A stretch of 64,000 bases of DNA, taken from NCBI GenBank assembly GCA_902521315.1, contig CABYRH010000003.1, positions 62,001 to 126,000 on the forward strand, in the 5' to 3' direction. This stretch comes from an uncultured Alphaproteobacteria bacterium. Lineage in GTDB: Bacteria > Pseudomonadota > Alphaproteobacteria > HIMB59 > GCA-002718135. Both the position numbers and the translations under genes were made by a program. Numbering within the stretch: the first letter of the stretch is position 1; every line of letters starts with the position of its first letter. Shown here piece after piece: positions 1 through 9,696 of the stretch. The notes beneath the pieces were generated by a model. The model worked only from the letters and a program-made list of their open reading frames with translations. It searched no databases and had not been told where the DNA came from.

Positions 1-237
1 TTGATTTGCATACTCAAAACCAAATCTAATAGCACTTCCTCTACCCATTTTTACGTCTCTTTTTACATATTTCAAGTTTGAAAATTTATAATGTTCAATG
101 TTTTGCTTAGTTAAAAAGTTGTTAGAGTCATCAATTAAAATGATATTTACATTTGTATATTCATTTTGAATAATTTTAATTAATTTAATAATATTTTCAT
201 CTTCATTATAAGCAGGAATTATTATAAGTACTTTCAT
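1..237 (-). CDS. Glycosyltransferase family 2, N-terminal part (cut by window edge)
   Basis: This gene is absent from the ORF track because it runs off the left edge. Reading the minus strand from ATG at 237 gives 79 codons open to base 1. The start MKVLIIIPAYNEDENI is the classic GT2 opening, followed by an ILIDDS segment matching the first nucleotide-sugar-binding Asp region. Near the edge is RGSAIRFGFEYA, which resembles the (G)xGxAxxxGF stretch of polyprenol-phosphate mannosyltransferase-like GT2 enzymes. The likely role is sugar transfer to a lipid or polysaccharide. It is divergent from the epimerase at 246 with only 8 bp between start codons. The acceptor cannot be told from the fragment. 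Confidence 0.8.
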   Translation of the reverse strand, partial: MKVLIIIPAYNEDENIIKLIKIIQNEYTNVNIILIDDSNNFLTKQNIEHYKFSNLKYVKRDVKMGRGSAIRFGFEYANQ

Positions 238-245
238 ATTATAAG

Positions 246-1064
246 ATGATTTTAGGTATAACTGGTCATAAAGGAATTTTAGGAAAATCTATCATAAATT
301 ATATAAAAAAATATGAAAAAAGTAATTATAAGATATCTTTATATAAAAATAATGTTCTTGATTTTGAAAAATTAGGAAAATGGATCGATAAAATAGATAT
401 CATCCTTCATCTTGCCGCAGTTACATCAATTTATGAAGTGAATAAAAATAAAAAATATGCTGAAAAAGTTAATTATCTATCTGTTAAATTTATAGCTCGA
501 AAAATTAAGCAAATAAATTCAAATAAAAAATTAATATTTATTTCTTCTTCTCATGTTTATTCAAGTTCAAATAAAAAAATTAGTGAAAACTCATTAATTA
601 ATCCTTCAACTTATTATGGTAAGCTTAAATATAGATCTGAAAAAGAAATACAGAGAAATTTATCTAATTTCTTAATAATTAGATTATTTAGTTACTATTC
701 TCCAAAACAATCAAAGCAATTTTTAATACCAGCTTTAATCAATAAAATAAAAACTATAAAAGGAAAAAAGATTAAACTTAAAAATTATAATAATATAAGA
801 GATATATCTACCATAGGTTACGTTACAAAACAAATATCTAGTCTAATTTTTATAAAATTTAATGGTATTGTTAATTGTGGATCAGGGTGTGGTATATCTC
901 TTGAAAGCCTTGCAAAAAAAATTGCTCATGATAAATTTAAAAAAAATATTGAATTTGATAGAAGATTTAAACTAAAGAAACCAAGTAAAATCATATGCAA
1001 TAATGATAAATTATTAAAAATTACTGGTATTAAAAAAATGGATAATTTATTTAAGATACTATGA
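246..1064 (+). CDS. NAD(P)-dependent sugar epimerase/dehydratase (extended SDR)
   Basis: The 272-aa protein opens with the Rossmann glycine motif GITGHKG (residues 4-10). It has HLAAVT near 55-60, an SSS segment at about 100-102 and the catalytic YxxxK as YGKLK at 124-128, so it is an extended short-chain dehydrogenase acting on a nucleotide sugar. Its last bases overlap the gmd start by 4 nt (ATGA), which implies translational coupling. A role as the reductase or epimerase that takes the GDP-4-keto-6-deoxymannose made by Gmd is therefore plausible (GDP-fucose or GDP-rhamnose type), but this is inferred from position only. It is slightly shorter than typical GDP-fucose synthases (about 310 aa). 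The start is fixed by the glycine motif lying four codons in. Confidence 0.75.
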   Translation: MILGITGHKGILGKSIINYIKKYEKSNYKISLYKNNVLDFEKLGKWIDKIDIILHLAAVTSIYEVNKNKKYAEKVNYLSVKFIARKIKQINSNKKLIFISSSHVYSSSNKKISENSLINPSTYYGKLKYRSEKEIQRNLSNFLIIRLFSYYSPKQSKQFLIPALINKIKTIKGKKIKLKNYNNIRDISTIGYVTKQISSLIFIKFNGIVNCGSGCGISLESLAKKIAHDKFKKNIEFDRRFKLKKPSKIICNNDKLLKITGIKKMDNLFKIL

Positions 1065-2104
1065 AAAAAAAAATAGCTTTCATAACAGGTATCACTGGTC
1101 AAGACGGATCTTTATTAGCAAAATTACTTTTAAATAAAAATTATATTGTTCATGGAATTAAAAGAAGAGCATCATCATTTAATACAAAAAGAATTGACTC
1201 AATTTATCAAGATCATCAAAATAAAAGTAAAAGATTAATTCTTCATTATGGCGATCTTACAGATTCATTATCTTTATATGATCTATTAAATAAAATTAAA
1301 CCTGATGAAATATATAATTTAGGTGCACAAAGCCATGTTGCAATAAGTTTTATTAATCCTGAATATACAACCAATGTAGATGGAATAGGTAATTTAAGGT
1401 TACTAGATGCTATATCAAAATTAAAATTCAAAAAATCAGTGAAGTTTTTTCAAGCTTCTACTTCTGAAATGTACGGAAATCAAAAAAAAACACTTAACGA
1501 AGATTCAATTTTTGAACCAGTTAGTCCTTATGCATCAGCAAAACTTTTAGCTTATTGGAATACAAAAATTTACAGACAGGCTTATGGAATATTTGCTTCT
1601 AATGGCATTATGTTCAACCATGAGAGTTCCCAGAGAGGAGAAAATTTTATATCAAAAAAAACTACTAAAGCTGTAGCTGAAATTTCCCTTGGGTTAAGAG
1701 ATATTTTATATGTAGGAAATTTAAATTCATATAGAGATTGGGGATACGCTGGCGATTACGTTGAAGCTATGTGGAAAATTATGCAATATAAAAAACCTGA
1801 TGATTTTGTAATAGCTACAAATAAAACTCACAGTGTTAGACGTTTTATTGAAATTGCTTTTAAAAGAGTTGGTATAAAAATTATTTGGAAGGGCAAAGGT
1901 ATTAACGAAGTAGGATTTGAAAAAAAATCAAAAAAAATACTTGTGAAAGTTGATAAAATATATTTCAGACCAAATGAAGTTGAATACTTAAAGGGTAACT
2001 ACTCCAAAATAAATAAATTAATAGGATGGAAACCTAAAATGACATTTGAAAAACTTGTAAACAAAATGGTAGATTACGATCTTAAGAAATTAAAAAACAA
2101 ATAA
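1061..2104 (+). CDS. gmd: GDP-mannose 4,6-dehydratase
   Basis: This 347-aa extended SDR converts GDP-mannose to GDP-4-keto-6-deoxymannose, the entry to GDP-fucose, GDP-rhamnose and related sugars. Diagnostic features are the NADP motif GITGQDG (10-16), the KRRASSFNTKRID segment typical of Gmd, NLGAQSHV (87-93), STSEMYG (133-139) and the YASAK catalytic pair at 157-161. The usual NHESPRRGE block reads NHESSQRGE here, a two-residue departure from the most common form. Length is normal. It overlaps the preceding epimerase by 4 nt and abuts the convergent TPR-methyltransferase with no gap. Confidence 0.93.
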   Translation: MKKKIAFITGITGQDGSLLAKLLLNKNYIVHGIKRRASSFNTKRIDSIYQDHQNKSKRLILHYGDLTDSLSLYDLLNKIKPDEIYNLGAQSHVAISFINPEYTTNVDGIGNLRLLDAISKLKFKKSVKFFQASTSEMYGNQKKTLNEDSIFEPVSPYASAKLLAYWNTKIYRQAYGIFASNGIMFNHESSQRGENFISKKTTKAVAEISLGLRDILYVGNLNSYRDWGYAGDYVEAMWKIMQYKKPDDFVIATNKTHSVRRFIEIAFKRVGIKIIWKGKGINEVGFEKKSKKILVKVDKIYFRPNEVEYLKGNYSKINKLIGWKPKMTFEKLVNKMVDYDLKKLKNK

Positions 2105-4081
2105 TTATTTTTTACACCAAAATTGATACATCCCTGCAAAAATTCTAGGATTAGATTTTTCGTATTCTTCCCATTTATTAAGATTAAATAAATCATTTTT
2201 ATCATTATAATTAATTTTAAAATTTTCTTTAACTAATTGATCTTCGAATCCTAGAAAGATTAATCCTAATTTATCTAAATATTTTTTTATTTTACTTATT
2301 GTAAACTGATGTTCTTGAACATGGAATAATAAATCTCTTACCCCACTTACTGTATAGAAATCTGGACTTGATTTAATATAATTCCAATGATCATTATTAT
2401 TCTCAATTATATCTTTTCTAAATTTAATGATGTTTTTATAATTAGTTTGAAGTTTAAGTTTATTAATTTTATTTCTAATTTGTTTTATATGTTGTCTAGC
2501 TATTTCACTATACAATCCAATAAGCATTAAAGAATCATTATGCAAACACGAGGTTAATATTTTCCATCCTTTAAATGGATTATCCATGTGATGAAGAACA
2601 CCAACTGATTCAATTATATCAAACTTTCTATCTATAGACTTTAAATCTAGTATATCTCCTTGAATAAAATCAATATTATTAATTTTGAGTTCATTTGCTT
2701 TTCTTTTTGCGTAAGATAAACTTTTAAAACTTAAATCCAGAGCAAGTATTTTTGATTTTTTATATTTTGAAGCAGTTGTTATGGCATGCTGGCCAGTGCC
2801 ACAACCAGCAATTAGAATTTCAGGACTTTCAGAGTTTGTTATTTTAACTAAATTTAAATTCAAATCACTATCATTTATTACATCTTTAATATTTCTAGGT
2901 TCAATACTTAATCCAAGATTTTCCCATCTAGGATATGGGTTTTCCTCATACTGCTTTTTTACCTTAATAGAAACTTGATCTTTAACTTTCGAAATAGATT
3001 TTATAGATTTTGATATTCGATTTTCAATCTTATTTTGATTAAGATGTAATTCAAATATTCCGTTTAATTTATCTGAAAATTTAACTTTATTTGACCAACT
3101 AAAATTAGTTAAAGGTTCATAACATGATAGGCACAATATATCTAAATCACTGATTTGTTTATTCTCTTTTAAATTGTTTTTAATTCTTTCATCAATTTTT
3201 TTTATTTTTTCTATCTCATCTTTTGATTGGTCATATATGTATTCATTAAGAAAACATTGCATAGATAAAGAAATTAAAAAATTAATGTGATTTTTATCAA
3301 TATTTAATTTGTATGTCTGGTTTAAAATTTCTTTTCTTATCTTAACAAAATTTTTTTCGATATAATAATCAGGAATAGGACAAACTTTCATAAATTGCAT
3401 TAGAAGAGAGTTCTTCTGTAAATTTTCTAAAACATAATTAAAATCTTCATTAGTTATTTTATCCTTAATTAAAGATAAGTTATTCTTCAGATCTGTATTT
3501 AAAAATAAACCATTTAAAATATTAGGAGCAATAGAATTTGGTCTAACAATAATTTTTTCTTTCAAAAGATGTAAAAGATATTTATTAATATTTTTATTCT
3601 CTTCATCTAATATGTAAAACTGAAGTACCCCTGCTAAGTTGTAATATGCTACTTTATAATTTGAATTGATTTCTAAAGTTGATAAATAACATTCAATAGC
3701 CCTCTTATTTAAACCTTTCTTTCTATATATATTTCCTAGATTATTATGAGCTTTAAAATAATTAATGTCTAGTTCTATAACCTTATTATAACTTTCTTTT
3801 GCTTTCTCTTTTTCATCTAATTTGTTGTAAACATTAGCTAAGTTATAATGACCATCAGTATAATTTGGCCTTAGATTAACTACTTTGATAAATAAATTTT
3901 TTGCTAATTTATAATTTTTAAGTTCTGTGTGTACTACGCCTTGTATATTTTGAATAAGAATAGAGTTAGGAAATTCATCTATTAGTTCATTTGATAATTT
4001 CAAAAGTTGATCAAATTTTTTTTTATCAAATAATGATATTAATTCTTTTATTTTATTTTCTGATGGCTCTATTGGATTCAT
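2105..4081 (-). CDS. TPR-repeat protein with C-terminal SAM-dependent methyltransferase domain
   Basis: The 658-aa protein combines two modules. Residues about 8-155 are tandem TPR helices (patterns such as YNLANVYNKL and HNNLGNIYRKKG). After a less recognisable middle comes YEENPYPRW at about 390. A class I methyltransferase follows, with motif I EILIAGCGTGQH, motif II ALDLS and motif IV FDIIESVGVLHHMDNP. Similar TPR-methyltransferase fusions occur in marine Proteobacteria, but the substrate is unknown to me. It lies immediately downstream of yejF (stop at 4082, start at 4081), so it is probably the last gene of the yej operon. Its 3' end abuts gmd. Soluble; no signal peptide. Confidence 0.8.
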   Translation of the reverse strand: MNPIEPSENKIKELISLFDKKKFDQLLKLSNELIDEFPNSILIQNIQGVVHTELKNYKLAKNLFIKVVNLRPNYTDGHYNLANVYNKLDEKEKAKESYNKVIELDINYFKAHNNLGNIYRKKGLNKRAIECYLSTLEINSNYKVAYYNLAGVLQFYILDEENKNINKYLLHLLKEKIIVRPNSIAPNILNGLFLNTDLKNNLSLIKDKITNEDFNYVLENLQKNSLLMQFMKVCPIPDYYIEKNFVKIRKEILNQTYKLNIDKNHINFLISLSMQCFLNEYIYDQSKDEIEKIKKIDERIKNNLKENKQISDLDILCLSCYEPLTNFSWSNKVKFSDKLNGIFELHLNQNKIENRISKSIKSISKVKDQVSIKVKKQYEENPYPRWENLGLSIEPRNIKDVINDSDLNLNLVKITNSESPEILIAGCGTGQHAITTASKYKKSKILALDLSFKSLSYAKRKANELKINNIDFIQGDILDLKSIDRKFDIIESVGVLHHMDNPFKGWKILTSCLHNDSLMLIGLYSEIARQHIKQIRNKINKLKLQTNYKNIIKFRKDIIENNNDHWNYIKSSPDFYTVSGVRDLLFHVQEHQFTISKIKKYLDKLGLIFLGFEDQLVKENFKINYNDKNDLFNLNKWEEYEKSNPRIFAGMYQFWCKK

Positions 4082-5659
4082 TTATACAACAGAAGAAATA
4101 AGCTTTTTAGTATACTGAGATTTAGGAGAATTAAAGATATTACTACTAGTATTTTCTTCTACAATTAAACCATCTTTTAATACAATTATTCTGTCCGATA
4201 TTGCTTTGATGACTGTCATATCATGACTAATAAATATGTAGCTAAGCTGAAGTTGTTTTTGTAGTTTATTTAAAAGATTTATTATTTGATTTTGTATTGT
4301 TACATCTAAAGCTGAAGTAGGTTCATCTAATATTAAAATTTTTGGTTCTAAAATTAGAGCTCTTGCAATTGCAATTCTCTGTCGTTGACCTCCTGAAAAT
4401 TCATGAGGGTATTTTTCAATTGTATTTTTATACTCTAATCCAACTTTTTTTAATATATTTTTTATTTTTTCTTCTTTTTCTTTTTTACTTATACTTGGAT
4501 AATGAATTAACAAACCTTCAGAAATAATATCCTCTATATTCATTCTTGGACTTAATGATGAAAATGGATCTTGAAAGACAATCTGTATTTCCCTTCTTAA
4601 ATTTAGCATTTCCTTTTTATTTAATTGATTAAGATCTTTTTTATTTATTTTTATTTTTCCTTTTGATTCTATTAAATTTAAAATTGCTAAAATAAGAGAT
4701 GTTTTTCCTGAACCTGACTCTCCAACAATACCAATGCTTTCACCCATTTTTAAATCAAAACTGACATTTTTAATTGCTTTTACATAGTCAACTGTTCTTT
4801 TTAGAAGACCTTTTTTAATTGGGTACCATACATCTAAATCCTCAACTTTTAAGATAGAATCTGAATCAAAATTTTTTCTCTCTTTAATATTACTCTGATA
4901 AGAAACTAATTCTCTTGTATACTCATTTTTTGGATTATTAAATATTTCATCATTTGTACCAAATTCTACAATTTTACCATTTTTCATTACATAAATATAA
5001 TCTGATAATTTTTTTACTACTGATAAATCATGACTTATAAAAACTAGAGACATACCCAGTCTTGATTGTATATTTTTTAGCAGTTCTAAAATTTGTAGTT
5101 GAATTGTAACATCTAATGCTGTTGTTGGCTCATCAGCAATAAGAACTTCTGGGTTATTAGCAATACTCATTGCGATCATAGCTCTTTGTCTCTGTCCACC
5201 TGATAATTCATAAGGATATATTTTTGGCCTTGTTGCAATGTTATCTAAACCCACTTCTTTTAATAAATTTATAGTTTTTGTCTTAGCTTCATTCTTGGTA
5301 ATTACATTGTGGGTTGTAATGATCTCCTCAATTTGTTTGTTAATTGTGTGCAAGGGATTTAAACTTGTCATGGGTTCTTGAAAAATTGTAGAAATTTTAT
5401 TTCCTCTTATTTTTTGTATTTCACTTTCATTTAATTTCAATAAATTAACATTATTAAAAAATATATTACCATTCTTAATATCAGCACCATTAGGTAGTAG
5501 CTTTAAAATACTTAGTGCAGATAAAGTTTTGCCTGAACCTGACTCACCAACAATAGCTGTAGTTTTTCCTTTTATAACATCTAGATTTATATTCTTTACT
5601 ACTTCAATGTTTCTATTAAATTCAATTGTAAGATTTTGTATTGAAACTATTTTATCCAT
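4082..5659 (-). CDS. yejF: YejF-type peptide ABC transporter ATPase (two fused NBDs)
   Basis: The 525-aa protein holds two complete ABC ATPase domains. The first has Walker A GESGSGKT at about 38-45, an LSGGQRQR signature and Walker B VLIADEPTTALD. The second has Walker A GESGSGKT near 313, FSGGQRQR and ILILDEPTSALD. Both carry the oligopeptide-type C-terminal extension. Fusion of DppD-like and DppF-like halves is characteristic of YejF, which energises the YejABEF importer of oligopeptides and microcin-C-like compounds. It follows yejE with a 1-nt gap, and its stop abuts the TPR-methyltransferase start. Cytoplasmic face of the inner membrane. Confidence 0.93.
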   Translation of the reverse strand: MDKIVSIQNLTIEFNRNIEVVKNINLDVIKGKTTAIVGESGSGKTLSALSILKLLPNGADIKNGNIFFNNVNLLKLNESEIQKIRGNKISTIFQEPMTSLNPLHTINKQIEEIITTHNVITKNEAKTKTINLLKEVGLDNIATRPKIYPYELSGGQRQRAMIAMSIANNPEVLIADEPTTALDVTIQLQILELLKNIQSRLGMSLVFISHDLSVVKKLSDYIYVMKNGKIVEFGTNDEIFNNPKNEYTRELVSYQSNIKERKNFDSDSILKVEDLDVWYPIKKGLLKRTVDYVKAIKNVSFDLKMGESIGIVGESGSGKTSLILAILNLIESKGKIKINKKDLNQLNKKEMLNLRREIQIVFQDPFSSLSPRMNIEDIISEGLLIHYPSISKKEKEEKIKNILKKVGLEYKNTIEKYPHEFSGGQRQRIAIARALILEPKILILDEPTSALDVTIQNQIINLLNKLQKQLQLSYIFISHDMTVIKAISDRIIVLKDGLIVEENTSSNIFNSPKSQYTKKLISSVV

Positions 5660-5660
5660 T

Positions 5661-6689
5661 TTAATTAAAAGTCTTTCTGGGATCTAAAGAATCTCTAATT
5701 GCTTCACCTACAAACACTAAAAGACCTAACATCAAACCTAAGGTTAAAAAACTTGTTATTCCAAGCCATGGAGCTTGTAAATTATTTCTTCCTTGATTTA
5801 CCATTTCTCCTAATGATGCTGACCCTGGAGGTAAGCCAAAACCTAAAAAATCAAGACCTGATAATGCAGTTACAGAAGCGCTTAAACTGAATGGAAGAAA
5901 AGTAACAGTAGCAATAGTAGCATTAGGTAACATGTGCCTAATCATTATTCTTATGTTCGAAACACCTAGTGCTTTTGCAGCTCTTATATAGTCAAAATTC
6001 CTCGCTCTTAAAAATTCTGCACGAACTACACCAACATAACCCATCCAACTAAAAAGTAATAAGATAATTAAAAGCCACCAAAAATTCGGTTGAATTACAC
6101 TAGCCAAAATTATTAAGACATACAAAGTTGGAATGGCTGACCAGACTTCCATGAGTCTTTGAAAGAATAAATCAGTCTTTCCACCAAAATAACCTTGTAT
6201 TGCTCCTGCAGAGACTCCTATAATCATTGAAAAAAATGTTAAAGTAAATCCAAATAATACGGATATCCGGAAACCATAAATTAACCTTGATAGTACATCT
6301 CTTGCTTGATCATCAGTGCCAAGCCAATTTTTATTTGAAGGTGGTGAAGGAGCTGGAGCAGATAAATCTCTTATAATAGTATTATATGAATATGGAATTA
6401 TAGGCATAATCATCCAACCATTTTCCTCAATCAAGTTTTTAACATATGGATCTTTATAATCTGCCTCTGTTTCAAAATCTCCTCCAAATGTTGTTTCTGA
6501 ATAGAAAGAAAATATTGGATAATAAAAGTTTGAGTTATATTTTACTAATAAGGGTTTTTCATTTGCAATAAAATTAGCAAACAAAGAAATAATAAATAAA
6601 AAACTGAATATCCAAAAAGAATAATAACCTCTTTTGTTGCTCTTAAAATTATTTAGTCTTCTTTTATTTAATTTTGATAATTTCTTCAT
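5661..6689 (-). CDS. yejE: YejE-type peptide ABC transporter permease
   Basis: This 342-aa inner-membrane permease belongs to the BPD_transp_1 family, DppC/YejE branch. It has a short basic N-terminus, one TM helix at about 24-45, and a long periplasmic insert of the kind seen in YejE (aromatic-rich, EPLLVKYN through YNTIIRDL). [18 protein letters not shown] marks the OppC-like start of the permease core. The EAA loop is [22 protein letters not shown]. The C-terminus has the typical [13 protein letters not shown]. It overlaps yejB by 4 nt and precedes yejF by 1 nt. It should pair with YejB to form the translocation channel. Confidence 0.93.
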   Translation of the reverse strand: MKKLSKLNKRRLNNFKSNKRGYYSFWIFSFLFIISLFANFIANEKPLLVKYNSNFYYPIFSFYSETTFGGDFETEADYKDPYVKNLIEENGWMIMPIIPYSYNTIIRDLSAPAPSPPSNKNWLGTDDQARDVLSRLIYGFRISVLFGFTLTFFSMIIGVSAGAIQGYFGGKTDLFFQRLMEVWSAIPTLYVLIILASVIQPNFWWLLIILLLFSWMGYVGVVRAEFLRARNFDYIRAAKALGVSNIRIMIRHMLPNATIATVTFLPFSLSASVTALSGLDFLGFGLPPGSASLGEMVNQGRNNLQAPWLGITSFLTLGLMLGLLVFVGEAIRDSLDPRKTFN

Positions 6690-7789
6690 TGTCTTGATTC
6701 AAAATCTATTCGTGGATCAATAATTGAGTACATAAAATCGCCAATAATTCCCATAACCAAACCGAGTAGTGAGAAGAAATAAAGTGTTGCAAATATAACT
6801 GGATAATCTCTAGTCAGAGCAGCTTCGTATCCTAATAAACCTAAACCATCTAAAGAAAAAATAACCTCAATGAATAAAGAGCTTGAAAAAAGAATTCCAA
6901 TAAATGCTGATGGAAAACCAGCAATTACTATTAACATTGCATTTCTAAATACATGACCATAAAGAACCTTTCTTTCAGTCAAACCTTTAGACCGTGCTGT
7001 AATTACATATTGTTGATTTACTTGGTCAAGAAATGAATTTTTTGTTAAAAAAGTCAATCCAGCAAAACCACTTACAAGCATTGCAGTTAAAGGCAGTGCT
7101 AAATGCCAGAAGTAATCTATTATTTTTTGTAATAAGGTTAAATCATCAAAATTTTCAGAAAATAAACCTCTTAGAGGAAAAATATCATAAAATCTTCCTC
7201 CTGCAAAAAATACTATTAGTATTACAGCAAATAAAAAATTTGGTATTGCATAACCAATTGTTACAATTGAACTTGATACTATATCAAACTTTGATCCATC
7301 CTTTATCGCTTTTCTTATACCGAGAGGAATAGATATTAAATATACTAACAAAGTTGTCCATAAACCAAGTGATATTGAAACTGGCATTTTATCTAGAACG
7401 ATAGAAGTAACTTTTTGATCTCTAAAAAAACTTTCTCCAAAATCAAAAGTTAAATAATCTTTTAACATTTTCACAAAACGTTGATGTGCTGGTTTGTCCA
7501 TTCCATACATCTTTTCTATTTCTTTTATAATATCTGGATCAAGGCCTTGTGCTCCTCTATATTTACTATCATTGACTGATGTAGAATTATCTCGATTAAA
7601 CTCTAAAGTTTCACCCTCGCCACCACCAGAAAATCGAGCTGTTGATTCAACAGCTGTACCAGTCATTTGTGCAATCATTTGTTCTACTGGGCCACCTGGA
7701 ACAATTTGAATTATTGCAAAATTTATAACCATTATACCAAAAAGAGTTGGGATAATTAAAAGAAGCCTTTTTATTAAGTACGCACCCAT
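6686..7789 (-). CDS. yejB: YejB-type peptide ABC transporter permease
   Basis: This 367-aa permease of the DppB/YejB branch opens with the standard [16 protein letters not shown] helix and [10 protein letters not shown] roughly 55-residue hydrophilic insert after the first helix (Gly/Glu-rich, FSGGGEGE) is normal for YejB. The EAA motif reads [20 protein letters not shown], and the protein ends [19 protein letters not shown]. It follows yejA by about 40 bp and overlaps yejE by 4 nt. Together they form a membrane channel for oligopeptides. Confidence 0.93.
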   Translation of the reverse strand: MGAYLIKRLLLIIPTLFGIMVINFAIIQIVPGGPVEQMIAQMTGTAVESTARFSGGGEGETLEFNRDNSTSVNDSKYRGAQGLDPDIIKEIEKMYGMDKPAHQRFVKMLKDYLTFDFGESFFRDQKVTSIVLDKMPVSISLGLWTTLLVYLISIPLGIRKAIKDGSKFDIVSSSIVTIGYAIPNFLFAVILIVFFAGGRFYDIFPLRGLFSENFDDLTLLQKIIDYFWHLALPLTAMLVSGFAGLTFLTKNSFLDQVNQQYVITARSKGLTERKVLYGHVFRNAMLIVIAGFPSAFIGILFSSSLFIEVIFSLDGLGLLGYEAALTRDYPVIFATLYFFSLLGLVMGIIGDFMYSIIDPRIDFESRQ

Positions 7790-7828
7790 ATTGTGCTATT
7801 TTATATTATTTCTAATAAACTTTAATAA

Positions 7829-9655
7829 TTAGTTTGATGTTCTATTTGACTGGATTGTTTCAAATTTATTCTGATTAATCCACCATGTATCAAAGCCTAA
7901 AGAATATTTTGGTTTTATTTTTGGTTGATCAAAAAAATCCCAATATAAAACTCTATACGATGAAATATGCCATTGAGGAATAACATAGTAATTCCATAAA
8001 AGAACACGATCAAGAGCTTTGGTTATTGTAATTAATTCTTCTCTATCACTAGCATTAATTAGACTTTCAATTAATCCATCTACAGCATAATTTTTAATAC
8101 CAACAACATTTCTAGAGCCATCAGTGTCTGCTGCATCAGAGCCCCAAAAATTTCTTTGCTCATTACCTGGTGATAATGATTGTCCAAATGTTTGCACGAC
8201 CATATCAAAATCAAAAGTTTCCATTCTTTTTTGATATTGAGCACTATCGATTGTTCTTACCTCAGCAATTATTCCCAATTTTTCAAGATTATCTTTAAAT
8301 GGAAAAACTATTCTTTCAAAAGCTGGCGATCGTAATAAGATTTCAAATTCAAAAGGTTCTTTTGTACTAGAATGTAAAAGTTTACCATCAACTAACTCCC
8401 ATCCTGATTCTTCTAAAAGTTTTGAAGCTTCTTGCAATTGCATCCTCATATAACCCGAACCATCTGTAACTGGATTTGTATACTCTTTTGTAAATACTTC
8501 TTTTGGTAGTACATCAAAATATGGATTTAAATAATTTAATTCTTTTTTTGAAGGAAGACCAGAGGAGGCAAGTTCTGAATTTTCAAAAAAGCTATCTGTT
8601 CTTTTATATGCATCAAAAAATAAATTTTTGTTAGACCACTCAAAATCAAAAGCATAAGAAAGAGCTTTTCTTACTCTTCTATCTTTAAATTTATCTTTTC
8701 TAATATTAAATGCAAAACCTTGCATACCTTGTGGATTTTCATGACTTATTAATTCTTTTTTAATTAAACCTTCATTCACTGCGTTTATATCATACGCAGT
8801 TGCCCACTCTTTTGATGAATTTTCAGAGAAGAAATCAATCTCACCGGATTTAAAAGCTTCTCTTTCAATACCTCTGTCTTTGTAATAATCATATCTAATT
8901 GTGCCAAAGTTATCTTTACCAATTTTAATTGGTATTGATGCATCAAAACCCCAATAATTTTGATCTAGTTCGTAGGTAATTGATCTTCCACTATCAAATG
9001 ATTTAATCTTATATGGACCACTTCCAATTGGTATTTCCAGAGATGTTTCTTCAAAGTTTTTATTTTCCCAATAATGTTTTGGTAGTACAGGTAGTTGACC
9101 AACAATTAACACTAATTCTTTATTCGTGTTTGTTGTAAAATTAAATCTAACTTTATTTTCTTGTTCTTTAATTACTTCTTTTACATCTCCATAGTAGTAT
9201 TTATAAAATGGGTGGCCTTTTTCCATTAAGGTATTAAATGTCCAAACAACATCGTCAGCTGTAATTTTTTTCCCATCGTGCCAATACGCTTCGTTTCTTA
9301 ATGTAAATGAAACCCAAGATCTATCATCTGGCCATTCAATCGTTTCTGCCAATAATCCGTATTCCGTAAATGCTTCATCGCTTGATCCCGTTGTTAATGT
9401 TTCATACAATCCTCCAATTCCAGCAGCAGAGGTACCTTTTAAAATAAATGGATTGAAACTGTCATAGGTTCCAATGGCACTTCTTACTATTGATCCACCT
9501 TTGATTGAATTTGGATTAATATATTCAACATTTTCAAAATCTTTCGAGTATTTTGGCTCACCATGCATTGCAATTGCATGTGATATATTAGTATTTGCTT
9601 GCACTTTTAATTGAAAAATTAGAGTAAACGTAAAGATCAAAGTGAGTATTTTCAT
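7829..9655 (-). CDS. yejA: YejA-type periplasmic oligopeptide-binding protein
   Basis: This 608-aa SBP_bac_5 family solute receptor has a cleavable signal peptide (about residues 1-20, KILTLIFTFTLIFQLKVQA). The YejA hallmark HAIAMHGEPKYSKDF follows, then NPNSIKGG. Conserved blocks include WVSFTLRNEAYWHDGK and the late ALSYAFDFEW. Length matches YejA. It heads the four-gene importer set yejA-B-E-F on the minus strand and sits 41 bp downstream of the phosphatase gene, possibly on the same transcript. The ligand is likely oligopeptides or peptide-like compounds taken up for nutrition. Confidence 0.93.
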   Translation of the reverse strand: MKILTLIFTFTLIFQLKVQANTNISHAIAMHGEPKYSKDFENVEYINPNSIKGGSIVRSAIGTYDSFNPFILKGTSAAGIGGLYETLTTGSSDEAFTEYGLLAETIEWPDDRSWVSFTLRNEAYWHDGKKITADDVVWTFNTLMEKGHPFYKYYYGDVKEVIKEQENKVRFNFTTNTNKELVLIVGQLPVLPKHYWENKNFEETSLEIPIGSGPYKIKSFDSGRSITYELDQNYWGFDASIPIKIGKDNFGTIRYDYYKDRGIEREAFKSGEIDFFSENSSKEWATAYDINAVNEGLIKKELISHENPQGMQGFAFNIRKDKFKDRRVRKALSYAFDFEWSNKNLFFDAYKRTDSFFENSELASSGLPSKKELNYLNPYFDVLPKEVFTKEYTNPVTDGSGYMRMQLQEASKLLEESGWELVDGKLLHSSTKEPFEFEILLRSPAFERIVFPFKDNLEKLGIIAEVRTIDSAQYQKRMETFDFDMVVQTFGQSLSPGNEQRNFWGSDAADTDGSRNVVGIKNYAVDGLIESLINASDREELITITKALDRVLLWNYYVIPQWHISSYRVLYWDFFDQPKIKPKYSLGFDTWWINQNKFETIQSNRTSN

Positions 9656-9696
9656 ATTTATAATATATGTCGATTTATTAAAAATTAAAATAAATT

